NCBI RefSeq assembly: GCF_000739995.1
Contig: NZ_BBJX01000002.1
Span: 277,910-341,909, forward strand
Origin: Comamonas granuli NBRC 101663
Lineage (GTDB): Bacteria > Pseudomonadota > Gammaproteobacteria > Burkholderiales > Burkholderiaceae_C
Reading direction: 5' to 3'
Length of the DNA: 64,000 bases
Shown here one piece after another: positions 7,441 through 16,511 of the stretch. A program made the translations under genes and the position numbers. Positions within the stretch are counted from its first letter, which is position 1; each line of letters opens with the position of its first letter. Below the pieces are notes generated by a model. It was not told the origin of the DNA and did not search any database. It worked only from the letters and a program-made list of their open reading frames with translations.

Positions 7441-10133
7441 CGCCGATCACCCTCAAGACCTACCAGCAAACCGCCCTGGACACCCTGGCCGGTTTCGCCC
7501 GTACGGCGCGCCTGCAAGGGGCTGCGCAGGCGTTTGCGTCGCTGGCGGGCCGCCCTTACCAGGCAGATGCTTTTGGCGAGGTGCCCTGCGTGTGTCTGCG
7601 CCTTCCCACGGGCGGCGGCAAGACGGTGATGGCCGCGCACGCCGTGCCGGTGCTGGCGCGCGCGTGGGCGGCCGTGGATGCACCCGTGGCACTGTGGCTG
7701 GTGCCCAGCGATGCGATCCGCAGCCAGACCCTCAAGGCCCTGCAGACGCCCGGCCACCCCTACCGCGCTGCGCTGGCCGATGCCTACGGTGAGGGACTGC
7801 GCGTGTGCGTGCTGGAGGACGTGGCCCAGATTGCCCCGCCCGAATGGGGCCGCAACGCCATCGTGGTGGTGGCGTCGATCCAGAGCTTTCGCATCGAGGA
7901 TGCGGGCCAGCGCAACGTGTATAGCTTTTCAGAAAGTTTCGAGCCGCATTTCAGGGGCGTGGACGAGCGGGCGCTGGGCCGCCTGCGCGAGCTGCCCGAC
8001 GCGCTGGTGACGCACGAGGATGTGGCGCGCGACGCCACCGGCGTGCTGGCAGGCTTTGCGGGCCAGCCGCGCTGGAGCCTGGCGAACTGGCTGGCGCTGC
8101 ACCAGCCCCTCTTGATCGTGGACGAGGCGCACACGGCCAAGACGGACAAGAGCTTCACGGCGCTGCAGCGGCTGAACCCCAGCTTCATCCTGGAGCTGAC
8201 GGCCACGCCGATCGCTGCCAAGACCAACGTGCTGTACCACGTCAGTGCGCAGGAGCTCGCGGCCGAGGACATGATCAAGCTACCCATCGTGCTGGCCGAG
8301 CACCCGGAGGGCTGGTCCGCCGCCGTATTCGGCGCGGTGCAAACCCAGCGCAAGCTGGAGGCCGAGGCACTGAAGGACGAGGCGGCGGGCGCGGGCTATG
8401 TGCGGCCCATCGTGCTCTTTCAGGCCCAGAACGCGGGCGAGGAGATGCCCCCCGAAAAGCTGCGCGACTATCTGGTCGATGAACTGAAGCTGCCGGCCCA
8501 TCAAGTGGTCGTGGCCACGGGCAAGGAGCGTGGCCTGGACGACATCCACTTGGCCGCGCGCGATTGCCCGGTGCGCTACGTCATCACCGTGCAGGCGCTG
8601 CGCGAGGGCTGGGACTGCCCTTTTGCCTACGTTCTGTGTAGCCTGCAAAAACTGAGCAGCGCCACGGCGGTAGAGCAACTGCTGGGCCGCGTGCTGCGCA
8701 TGCCCTACGCCGCGCGCCGGGGGCGCGAGGCGCTCAACCGCGCCTACGCCCATGTGTGCGCGGCGGAGTTCTCGCAAGCCGCGCATGCGCTGGCGGACCG
8801 GCTGATCGAGCACATGGGTTTTGAGGCGCTGGATGTGGCGAGCATGATCGCGCCACCGAGCAGCCTGCCGCTGTGGGACAACGGTTTGGAGCAAGATCAG
8901 ACTCCAGCACCCATCCAGCAAGCGCCAATAGCTACAAATTTTGAAGCGATTTCCGCCACGCCCGAGCTGCTGGCCGTGCCTGGCGTGCAGCAGCGGGCGA
9001 TTGCCGGCGTGCAGCAGGTGGTGGTGACCGGCCACATCGGCCAGGACACCGAAGCGCTGCTGCTGGCCCAGGTGCGCGGCGCCAAGAAGCAGGAGCAGGT
9101 GCGCGAGCAGGTGGCACAGCACAACGCGCTGGTGGCGGCACAGGCGGCGCCCGCTTCGCGCGGCAGGCCCTTCGCGCCACTGCCCCGGCTTGCCTACCGC
9201 ACGGGTGCGCAAGCGCCGCTGTGGCCGCTGGAGCGCGAGGCGGTGCTGGAAGAGCTGGAGCTGGATTTGCTGCAGCCCCAGGCCGTGCAGTTGCCGGGTT
9301 TTCACGCGGCCCAGGAGGCGGAGTTGTTCGAGATCGGTATGCAGAACGCCCGGGTGACGCTGCGCCATGCCGACAGCGCCCAGATGGCCATGGACTTGAC
9401 CACCAGCAGCATCGACGCACCAACGCTGGTGGGCTGGCTGGACCAGTTGCTGTTCAAGGCCCCCGATCTGGCGGGACTGACACAAGGCGAGCGACGCGCC
9501 TACCTGGCGGCGGTGGTGAACCACCAGTTGCACACCTGCGGCGTGCCGCTGGTGGTGCTGGCGCAGGCACGCTTTCGCCTGGCGCGCGACATCGAATCGC
9601 AGGTAGCCCAGTTGCGCCAAACGGCAGCACAGCGCACGTTCCGGCAAAAGGTGCTGGCCCAGGGCGATGGCAGCGCCTGGCTGGTGGAGCCGGACTGGGC
9701 ACACCCCCATGTGTTCGAGCCAGGTCGGTATCCGGTGCCCGTGGCTTCGCGCTACAGCGGGCGCTACCAGTTTGGCAAGCACTACTTCCCGGTGCTGGCC
9801 GATCTGAAGGACGGCGGGCAGGAGTTCCAGTGCGCGCAACTCATCGACCGCCACCCGAAGGTGCGCCACTGGGTGCGCAACCTGGACACCGCGCCTTGCG
9901 GCTTTGGACTGCCCACGTCGCGCGGACGCTTTTATGCCGACTTCGTGGCCGAGCTGGTGGACGGGCGCGTGGCACTGCTGGAGTTCAAAGGCGCGCACCT
10001 GCTGAACGACCCCTACGAAATCGAGAAACGCCAGGTCGGAGAGCTGTGGGCGCGCACCAGCGGCGCCCGCGCGGTGTTTGGCTGGCTAACCATCGAAGGC
10101 TTGGCGCAGCAACTGGACACGGCGCTGGCATGA
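7437..10133 (+). CDS. res: Res-like DEAD/DEAH helicase-nuclease of a type III-like restriction system
   Basis: An 898-residue protein. Walker A PTGGGKT is at 57-63, DEAH at 229-232 (LLIVDEAHTAK), motif III-like LELTATPI follows, and the second RecA domain contains LREGWDCPFAYVL and EQLLGRVLRMPYA. Near the C-terminus FYADFV and LLEFKG (about 833-852) give the D-x(n)-E-x-K pattern of a PD-(D/E)xK nuclease. Type III Res enzymes use ATP to translocate or diffuse along DNA and cut unmodified sites with Mod. A dispersed repeat copy is read in frame at about residues 488-504, between the helicase and C-terminal parts. The stop codon overlaps the next gene's ATG (10130-10133), so the spermidine-synthase-like gene may be translationally coupled to res. 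Confidence 0.85.
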   Translation: MTPITLKTYQQTALDTLAGFARTARLQGAAQAFASLAGRPYQADAFGEVPCVCLRLPTGGGKTVMAAHAVPVLARAWAAVDAPVALWLVPSDAIRSQTLKALQTPGHPYRAALADAYGEGLRVCVLEDVAQIAPPEWGRNAIVVVASIQSFRIEDAGQRNVYSFSESFEPHFRGVDERALGRLRELPDALVTHEDVARDATGVLAGFAGQPRWSLANWLALHQPLLIVDEAHTAKTDKSFTALQRLNPSFILELTATPIAAKTNVLYHVSAQELAAEDMIKLPIVLAEHPEGWSAAVFGAVQTQRKLEAEALKDEAAGAGYVRPIVLFQAQNAGEEMPPEKLRDYLVDELKLPAHQVVVATGKERGLDDIHLAARDCPVRYVITVQALREGWDCPFAYVLCSLQKLSSATAVEQLLGRVLRMPYAARRGREALNRAYAHVCAAEFSQAAHALADRLIEHMGFEALDVASMIAPPSSLPLWDNGLEQDQTPAPIQQAPIATNFEAISATPELLAVPGVQQRAIAGVQQVVVTGHIGQDTEALLLAQVRGAKKQEQVREQVAQHNALVAAQAAPASRGRPFAPLPRLAYRTGAQAPLWPLEREAVLEELELDLLQPQAVQLPGFHAAQEAELFEIGMQNARVTLRHADSAQMAMDLTTSSIDAPTLVGWLDQLLFKAPDLAGLTQGERRAYLAAVVNHQLHTCGVPLVVLAQARFRLARDIESQVAQLRQTAAQRTFRQKVLAQGDGSAWLVEPDWAHPHVFEPGRYPVPVASRYSGRYQFGKHYFPVLADLKDGGQEFQCAQLIDRHPKVRHWVRNLDTAPCGFGLPTSRGRFYADFVAELVDGRVALLEFKGAHLLNDPYEIEKRQVGELWARTSGARAVFGWLTIEGLAQQLDTALA
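8900..8948 (-). repeat. dispersed repeat copy 3 (reverse), inside res
   Basis: CCAGCACCCATCCAGCAAGC, then GCCAATAGCTACAAATTTTG, is a well-preserved reverse-orientation copy. It is read in frame and encodes T-P-A-P-I-Q-Q-A-P-I-A. The intergenic copy at 56645-56704 would encode nearly the same peptide in the same frame. Confidence 0.75.
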
Positions 10134-11707
10134 GCACTCCTGGCGGCGCCCCTGACATCACAACCCCGGCCGCACCCCCGCCGGGCCCCCGCCCCATCGA
10201 CATCGCGCTGCTCGCCAGCGTGTTCGTGGTGGCGGCCTGCGGCCTGCTGTACGAGCTGGCGGCCGGCGCCCTGGCCTCGTATGTGCTGGGCGACTCGGTG
10301 CTGCAGTTCTCCACCATCATCGGCACCTACCTGTTCGCCATGGGCGTGGGCTCGTGGCTGTCGCGCTACTTCGAGCGCCAATTGCCCGCGCATTTCCTGC
10401 GCATCGAGCTGCTCGTGGCCCTGGTCGGCGGCGCCATGCCGGCGCTGCTGTTCCTGGCCAATGCCTATGTGCCCGAGGCCTTCCGGCTGCTGCTCTACGG
10501 CATGGTGCTGCTGGTGGGCACGCTGGTGGGCCTGGAGATCCCGCTGGTCATGCGCATCCTCAAGCGCAACGTGGCGCTCAAGGACCTGGTCTCGCAGGTG
10601 CTGACCTTCGACTACCTCGGGGCGCTGGCGGTGTCGCTGGCCTTTCCGCTGCTGCTCGTGCCGCAGCTCGGCCTGATCCGCACGGGGCTGCTGTTCGGCC
10701 TGATGAACGCGGTCGTGGCGCTGTGGGCGCTGTGGCTGTTCCGCCATGAGCTGCGCCGCCTGGGCGCGCACCTGGCGGCCTGCGCGCTGGTGCTGGGGCT
10801 GCTGGCGGCCGGCATGGCGGGGGCGCAGCACATCACCAGCCTGGCCGAGGACAAGTTCTACCAGGACCGCATCGTGTTCGCCGCGACCTCGCCCTACCAG
10901 CGCATCGTGGTGACGCAGGGGCGTGCGGGGCACCGCCTGTTCCTCAACGGCAATCTGCAGTTCGCCGAGCGCGACGAGTACCGCTACCACGAGGCCCTGG
11001 TGCACCCCGCCATGGCCGCGCACGGCGCGCCGCGCCGGGTGGCGGTGCTCGGCGGGGGCGACGGCATGGCGGTGCGCGAAATCCTCAAATACCCCACGGT
11101 CGAGTCGGTCACGCTGGTGGAGCTGGACCCGGCCATGACCACGCTGTTCGGCCAGAACCCGCAGCTTGCGCGCCTCAATGGCGGGGCGCTGCGCGATCCG
11201 CGCGTGCGCATCGTCAACACCGATGCCTTTGGCTGGCTGCAGCAGGGGGCGGGCGGCGGCGAGGTGTTCGACGTGATCGTGGTGGACTTTCCCGACCCGA
11301 CCAACTTCGCCATCGGCAAGCTCTACACCAACAGCTTCTACGCCCTGCTGGACCAGCGCCTGGCGGCCAGCGGCTATGCCGTGGTGCAGACCACCTCGCC
11401 GCTGGTGGCGCGCCGCAGCTTCTGGACGGTGGTGGCCACCATCGAGTCCGTGGGCCTCACGGCCACGCCGTACCACGCGCATGTGCCCAGCTTCGGCGAG
11501 TGGGGCTACGTGCTGGCCAGCCGCCGGCCCTGGCGCATGCCCACGCAGCTGCCCGCGGGGCTGCGTTTTCTGGACCTGCCCACGCTGGCGCTGCTGCGCG
11601 ACTTCCCGCGCGACATGGCGCGCGTGCCCGCCGAGGTCAACCGCCTGTCCAACCAGGTGCTGGTGCACACCTACGAGCAGGAATGGGGCCAGGTGCTGGC
11701 GCATTGA
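10130..11707 (+). CDS. membrane-anchored spermidine-synthase-like (aminopropyltransferase fold) protein
   Basis: A 525-residue protein. About seven hydrophobic helices span residues 24-240, from DIALLASVFVVAACGLLYEL onwards. A spermidine-synthase-type domain covers about 250-510, with nucleotide-binding VLGGGDGM at 306-313 and VVDFPDP around 385-390 at the position of the SpeE catalytic D-x-x-D-P. Related proteins are annotated as polyamine aminopropyltransferases; real substrates are unknown. Its natural partners appear to be the DUF350 and DUF4178 genes upstream, from which it is separated by the restriction trio. The ATG lies within the res stop (ATGA), and the only upstream translation is res, so expression is probably tied to the restriction genes unless an internal promoter exists. 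Confidence 0.83.
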   Translation: MSTPGGAPDITTPAAPPPGPRPIDIALLASVFVVAACGLLYELAAGALASYVLGDSVLQFSTIIGTYLFAMGVGSWLSRYFERQLPAHFLRIELLVALVGGAMPALLFLANAYVPEAFRLLLYGMVLLVGTLVGLEIPLVMRILKRNVALKDLVSQVLTFDYLGALAVSLAFPLLLVPQLGLIRTGLLFGLMNAVVALWALWLFRHELRRLGAHLAACALVLGLLAAGMAGAQHITSLAEDKFYQDRIVFAATSPYQRIVVTQGRAGHRLFLNGNLQFAERDEYRYHEALVHPAMAAHGAPRRVAVLGGGDGMAVREILKYPTVESVTLVELDPAMTTLFGQNPQLARLNGGALRDPRVRIVNTDAFGWLQQGAGGGEVFDVIVVDFPDPTNFAIGKLYTNSFYALLDQRLAASGYAVVQTTSPLVARRSFWTVVATIESVGLTATPYHAHVPSFGEWGYVLASRRPWRMPTQLPAGLRFLDLPTLALLRDFPRDMARVPAEVNRLSNQVLVHTYEQEWGQVLAH

Positions 11708-11740
11708 GGGCCATGCTGACCAAGTCCCGCGCGCCGCTCC

Positions 11741-11748
11741 CGCACAAT
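11741..11748 (+). promoter_or_regulatory. possible -10 element before the MHYT kinase gene
   Basis: CGCACAAT, identical to the octamers before the mod and GNAT genes, lies 44 nt before the kinase ATG. No convincing -35 was found. Confidence 0.3.
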
Positions 11749-11792
11749 GGGTGCGACCGGCCCACGACCTCCGCCCTTCGCACCCCCCACCC

Positions 11793-14700
11793 ATGTTCGA
11801 CCGCTACTTTTCCGCCACCATCGCCCCCGACCCGCTGCTGTGGTCGCAGCATGACCCCTGGCTGGTGGCGCTCTCGGTGCTGGTGTCCATGGGGGCCTCG
11901 GCCGTGGCGCTGCACATGGCGGCGCTGGCGCGCGCGGCCGAGTCGCGCGGCTCGCGCCAGCTCGCGCTGGGCTCGGGGGCGCTGGCGCTGGGCAGCGGCG
12001 TGTGGACCATGCACTACATCGGCATGCTGGCCTTTGCCGTGTGCGGTCAGGGGCGCTTCGATCCGGGGATGACGGCGCTGTCGGTGCTGCCCAGCCTGGG
12101 GGCCTCGTGGGTGGCGCTGCGCATGCTGGTGCGCGAACAGGTGCGCGCGCCCGTGCTGCTGGGCAGCGGCGTGCTCGTCGGCGCGGGCATAGGCGCCATG
12201 CACTACATCGGCATGGCGGCCTCGGAGCTGGCGCCGCTCATGCGCTACGACGCGCGCGGCTTTGCCCTGTCCATCGTGGTGGCGGTGCTGCTGGCGGTGC
12301 TGGCCCTGTGGGTGCGCTTTGGCCTGCAGCAGCGCCTGCGCGTGGGCACGGCGCCGGTCACGGTGCTGGCGGGCGGCGTCATGGGCCTGGCGATCGCGGG
12401 CATGCACTACACCGGCATGGCGGCGCTGCGCTTCGTCGAGCCCATCGAGCAGCTCAGCCAGACCGCGTTCAGCGTGCCGGTGCAGACCTCGCTGTCGCTG
12501 GCGGTCGCCGTGGTCACGGTGGCGCTGAGCCTGGTGGTCATCGCCGCCAACGCGGGCCTGCGCTACCGCGACCTGTTCCGCCAGATGCAGCGCAGCGAGT
12601 CGCGCCAGCGCGCCGTGCTCGACACGGCCGTGGACGGCATCGTCATGATCAATGACCAGGGCATCGTGCAATCCTTCAACCCCGCCGCCGAGCGGCTGTT
12701 CGGCTGGAAGGCGCATGAGGTCGTGGGCCGCAACGTCAGCATGCTCATGCCCGAGCCGCACCGCTCCGCGCACGACGGCTACCTGAGCCAGCACCTGGCC
12801 ACGGGGCGCCAGTACGTCATCGGCGTGGGGCGCGAGGTCGAGGGCCTGCGCAAGGACGGCAGCCTGGTGCCCATGCGCCTGGCGGTGGGCCGCGTCGAGC
12901 AGCCGGGCGAGCCGCTGTTCGTGGGCTTTCTCGTCGATCTGTCGGAATACCGCGCGCTCGAGCGCGAGCGCCAGCGCGGCCAGGAGCAGTTGCGCTCGCT
13001 CGTGGCCAACCTGCCGGGCGTGGCCTTTCGCTGCCGCAACGAGGGCGACTGGCCCATGGAGTTCATCAGCGAGGCGGTGCAGGCGCTCACGGGCTGGAGT
13101 GCCGAGGACTTCCTGCAGGGGCGCGTGCATTTCGGCCGCATCACGCACGCCGAGGATGCGCAGCACATCGCCCCCGAGGTCGCGCAGGCGCTGGCGCAGC
13201 AGCGCGCCTACCGCGTCGAGTACCGCATCCGCACGCGCGACGGCAGCACGCGCTGGCTGGCCGAATCCGGGCGCGGCTTGCCCGGCGACGACGGCGGCGC
13301 CGGCGCGCGCTGGATCGATGGCGTGATCCTGGACATCACCGAGAGCAAGGCGCGCAACGCCGAGTTCGCGGGCACCTCCGCCGCCCTGCACCAGGCCATG
13401 GCCGTGGTGGAGTTCGACCTGGCGGGCCAGGTGCTCACGGCCAATGCCAACTACCTGGACCTCATGGGTTACACACTGGAGGAGCTGCGCCAGCTCCACC
13501 ACCGCCAGCTGTGCCCGGCGCATATCGCGGAAAGCCCCGCCTACGCCGCGCTGTGGGCCAAGCTGGCGCGCGGCGAGTGCGACGCGGGCGAGCACCTGCG
13601 CCTGGGCAAGGACGGGCGGCGCATCTGGATGTACGGCTCCTACAACCCCATCTTCGACGTGGACGGCCGGCCCTTCAAGGTCATGAAATTCGTCACCGAC
13701 CTCACCGAGCGCCGCGCCATGGAGCAGGAGCTGCGCGAGGCCAAGGAGCGCGCCGAAGCCGCCGCCGCCGCGCGCGCCAGCTTCCTGGCCAATATGAGCC
13801 ACGAGATCCGCACGCCCATGAATGCCATCCTGGGCTACACCGAAGCGCTGCTCGACGCGCCCCTGAACCCTGCGCAAAGCCGCCAGCTCGGCACGGTGCA
13901 CGCCTCGGCGCGCTCGCTGCTGCGCCTGCTCAACGACATCCTGGACACCGCCAAGCTCGACAAAGGCGCCGTCGCGCTGGAGGTGCAGGACTTCTCGCTG
14001 CGCGCGCTGTGCGGGCAAATCCTCGACTCGCTGCGCATCAGCGCCAGCCGCAAGGGCCTGCCCCTGGTGCTCGACTACCCCGAGGCGGAACCCGAATTCC
14101 TGCGCGGCGACGCGCTGCGCGTGCAGCAGGTGCTGGTCAACCTGCTGGGCAACGCCGTCAAGTTCACCGAGCGCGGCCAGGTCCTGTTGCGCGTGCGCCA
14201 CCGCGCGGGCGAGCTGCACCTGGACGTGCAGGACACCGGCATCGGCATGGATGCGCAGCAACTGCAGCGCATCTTCGACCCCTTCGCCCAGGCCGACGCC
14301 TCGACCACGCGCCGCTTCGGCGGCACGGGCCTGGGCACGACCATTGCGCGCCAGCTCGTGGAACTCATGCAGGGGCGCATCAGCGTGCACAGCACGCCCG
14401 GGCAGGGCACGGTGTTTTCCGTGCGCCTGCCCCTGCCGACGGGCCAGGCGCCGCAGGCCCTGGAACTGCCCGCCGCGCAGAAGCTGCCACCCCTGCGCAT
14501 CCTGGCGGTGGACGATGTGCCCGCCAACCTGGAGCTGCTGCAACTGGCGCTGGCGCGCGGCGCCCACCAGGTCACGCCCGCGGGCGGCGGCCAACAGGCC
14601 GTGGAGCTGTGCGCCAGCAGCGCCTTCGACCTGGTGCTCATGGACCTGCAGATGCCCGAGGTCGATGGCCTGGCCGCCACGCGCGCCATCCGGGCGCAGG

Positions 14701-15488
14701 AGCAGGCCGCGGGGCGCGCGCGCGTGCCCATCATCGCCCTGTCGGCCAGCGTGCTGGAGGAGGACCACGCCACGGCGCTCGCGGCCGGCATGGACGGCTT
14801 TGCGCACAAGCCGCTGGACCTGCAGCGCCTGTGCGCCGAAATGGCCCGCGTGCTGGGCCTGCGGGCCGCGGGCCCGGCCGGCGCCGTGCAGTCTGCAGAG
14901 CCCGGCGCCGCCCCCATCGCCTGGGAGCGCGGCCTGCCGCTGTGGGGCTCGGCCGCGCGCCAGCGCGAGGCCATAGAGCGCTTTGTGCGCGAGCACGCCG
15001 GCCTGCCGGCGCGCCTGCAGGCTCTGCAGGCCACCGGCGACAGCGCCGCGCTGGCGGCCTGGGGGCACAAGCTGCGCGGCGCGGCGGGCAACCTCGCCCT
15101 CGTGCCGCTGCAGCAGGCCCTGGCTGCGCTCGAAGGCGCGGCGCGCGCGGCCGACGCCGCGGCGCAGCAACGCGCCCTGGCGGCGCTGGCCGCAGCCTGG
15201 GAGGCGGTGCTGCAGGCCCTGGCCACGCCCGGCGCCCCGGCGGCACCCGCCGCCCCGGCGCCCGCTGCGCCGCCACAGGGCGCGGACGCCCACGCCGTGC
15301 GCGCGGCCGCGCAGGCCGCCGCCCAGGCCCTGCAGCAGGGCGAACTGCCCGAAGCCGCCTTCGCCACCCTGGCCGGCCTGCTGCCCGCCGCCCAACTCCA
15401 TCCCCTGCGCGAGGCCATGGACCGGTTCGACTTCGACCGCGCCCAGGCCCTGCTGCAGCCCCTGTGCACCCAGGACACCGCCGCATGA
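11793..15488 (+). CDS. MHYT-PAS hybrid histidine kinase with receiver and Hpt domains
   Basis: A 1231-residue membrane sensor kinase. The N-terminal MHYT domain has three repeats (MHYIGM at 73, MHYIGM at 136, MHYTGM at 204) in about seven helices; MHYT is proposed to bind copper and sense O2, CO or NO. Three PAS domains follow (about 265-385, 395-510, 520-640). Then come HisKA with phospho-acceptor H670 (MSHEIRTPMN), an HATPase domain (about 770-890), a receiver with D951 (VLMDLQMPEVDG) and an Hpt domain with H1092 (WGHKLRGAAGN). All relay residues are present. The stop overlaps the HD-GYP regulator gene (ATGA), so the Hpt probably phosphorylates that regulator. The C-terminus past Hpt is Ala/Pro-rich. 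Confidence 0.88.
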   Translation: MFDRYFSATIAPDPLLWSQHDPWLVALSVLVSMGASAVALHMAALARAAESRGSRQLALGSGALALGSGVWTMHYIGMLAFAVCGQGRFDPGMTALSVLPSLGASWVALRMLVREQVRAPVLLGSGVLVGAGIGAMHYIGMAASELAPLMRYDARGFALSIVVAVLLAVLALWVRFGLQQRLRVGTAPVTVLAGGVMGLAIAGMHYTGMAALRFVEPIEQLSQTAFSVPVQTSLSLAVAVVTVALSLVVIAANAGLRYRDLFRQMQRSESRQRAVLDTAVDGIVMINDQGIVQSFNPAAERLFGWKAHEVVGRNVSMLMPEPHRSAHDGYLSQHLATGRQYVIGVGREVEGLRKDGSLVPMRLAVGRVEQPGEPLFVGFLVDLSEYRALERERQRGQEQLRSLVANLPGVAFRCRNEGDWPMEFISEAVQALTGWSAEDFLQGRVHFGRITHAEDAQHIAPEVAQALAQQRAYRVEYRIRTRDGSTRWLAESGRGLPGDDGGAGARWIDGVILDITESKARNAEFAGTSAALHQAMAVVEFDLAGQVLTANANYLDLMGYTLEELRQLHHRQLCPAHIAESPAYAALWAKLARGECDAGEHLRLGKDGRRIWMYGSYNPIFDVDGRPFKVMKFVTDLTERRAMEQELREAKERAEAAAAARASFLANMSHEIRTPMNAILGYTEALLDAPLNPAQSRQLGTVHASARSLLRLLNDILDTAKLDKGAVALEVQDFSLRALCGQILDSLRISASRKGLPLVLDYPEAEPEFLRGDALRVQQVLVNLLGNAVKFTERGQVLLRVRHRAGELHLDVQDTGIGMDAQQLQRIFDPFAQADASTTRRFGGTGLGTTIARQLVELMQGRISVHSTPGQGTVFSVRLPLPTGQAPQALELPAAQKLPPLRILAVDDVPANLELLQLALARGAHQVTPAGGGQQAVELCASSAFDLVLMDLQMPEVDGLAATRAIRAQEQAAGRARVPIIALSASVLEEDHATALAAGMDGFAHKPLDLQRLCAEMARVLGLRAAGPAGAVQSAEPGAAPIAWERGLPLWGSAARQREAIERFVREHAGLPARLQALQATGDSAALAAWGHKLRGAAGNLALVPLQQALAALEGAARAADAAAQQRALAALAAAWEAVLQALATPGAPAAPAAPAPAAPPQGADAHAVRAAAQAAAQALQQGELPEAAFATLAGLLPAAQLHPLREAMDRFDFDRAQALLQPLCTQDTAA

Positions 15489-16477
15489 CCTCCGTACCCG
15501 ACCACCGCCCGCGCCTGCTGCTCGTGGACGACGAACCCACCGATCTGCAGGTGCTGCGCCACACGCTCGGGCAGGACTACCGCCTGCTCTTTGCCACCGA
15601 CGGCGCGCGCGCCCTGCAACTGGCGCGCGAGCAGCGGCCCGCCCTCATCCTGCTCGACGTGATGATGCCCGGCATGGACGGCTACGCCGTGTGCGCAGCG
15701 CTCAAGGCCGACGCGCACACCGCCGCCATTCCCGTGATCTTCGTGACCGCGCTGGCCGACACGGCCGACGAGACGCGCGGCTTCGACGCCGGCTGCGTGG
15801 ACTACCTCACCAAGCCCCTGAGCCCGCCCGTGGTGCGCGCGCGCGTGCGCACCCACCTCTCGCTCGTGCGCATGGACGAACTGGCGGCCACGCGCCTGCA
15901 GATCGTGCAGCGCCTGGGGCGTGCGGCCGAGTACAAGGACAACGAGACCGGCATGCACGTCATCCGCATGAGCCATTTCGCGCGCCTGCTGGCGCTGGCC
16001 GCCGGATGCGGCCCGGACTGGGCCGACGACCTGCTCAACGCCGCACCCATGCACGATGTGGGCAAGATCGGCATCCCCGACGCCATCCTGCAAAAACCCG
16101 GCAAGCTCAGCGCCGAGGAATGGGACGTGATGCGCCGCCACCCCGAGATCGGGGCCGAGATCATCGGCGAGCACGCCGCGGGTATGCTGAGCCTGGCGCG
16201 CTCCGTGGCCCTGGCGCACCACGAGAAATGGGACGGCAGCGGCTACCCCCACCGCCTGGCGGGCGCGCAGATCCCGCTGGAGGCGCGCATCGTCGCCCTG
16301 GCCGACGTGTTCGACGCCCTGACCTCGGTGCGCCCCTACAAGGCCGCCTGGAGCGCACAGGACGCCATGGCGCACATCCAGTCCCAGGCGGGGCTGCACT
16401 TCGACCCGGCCCTGGTGGCCTGCTTCGTGCCCCTGCTGCCGCAGTTGCTCGAGATCCGCGAGCGCTGGCAGGATTGA
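15485..16477 (+). CDS. HD-GYP response regulator (predicted c-di-GMP phosphodiesterase)
   Basis: A 330-residue protein. The receiver domain (about 9-125) has acidic pair D15/D16, phospho-acceptor D58 (LILLDVMMPGMDG) and K110. The HD-GYP domain (about 140-325) has HD at 190-191 (MHDVGKIGIPD), HHEKWDGSGYP at about 245-255, and DVFDALTSVRPYK. All catalytic motifs are intact, so hydrolysis of cyclic di-GMP is expected. It overlaps the kinase gene by 4 nt, which marks it as the output partner of that relay. The family (RpfG-like) lowers c-di-GMP to favour motility or dispersal; the physiological output here is unknown. Confidence 0.9.
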   Translation: MTSVPDHRPRLLLVDDEPTDLQVLRHTLGQDYRLLFATDGARALQLAREQRPALILLDVMMPGMDGYAVCAALKADAHTAAIPVIFVTALADTADETRGFDAGCVDYLTKPLSPPVVRARVRTHLSLVRMDELAATRLQIVQRLGRAAEYKDNETGMHVIRMSHFARLLALAAGCGPDWADDLLNAAPMHDVGKIGIPDAILQKPGKLSAEEWDVMRRHPEIGAEIIGEHAAGMLSLARSVALAHHEKWDGSGYPHRLAGAQIPLEARIVALADVFDALTSVRPYKAAWSAQDAMAHIQSQAGLHFDPALVACFVPLLPQLLEIRERWQD

Positions 16478-16511
16478 CGCCCGACGACCCGCCCAGGCGC
16501 TGAGACACCCT

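Noticed and set aside
1972..10133. Dispersed repeat copies considered as attachment sites flanking the restriction cassette
   Set aside because: The copies at 1972, 5204 and 8900 do not bracket the cassette, differ in orientation and degree of match, and the same family occurs throughout the window.
3879..10133. BREX or DISARM system
   Set aside because: The AlbA_2 protein and methyltransferase recall such systems, but PglZ, BrxC, DrmA/B and other required genes are absent; the DPPY-first methyltransferase with a DEAH/PD-ExK partner fits type III restriction better.
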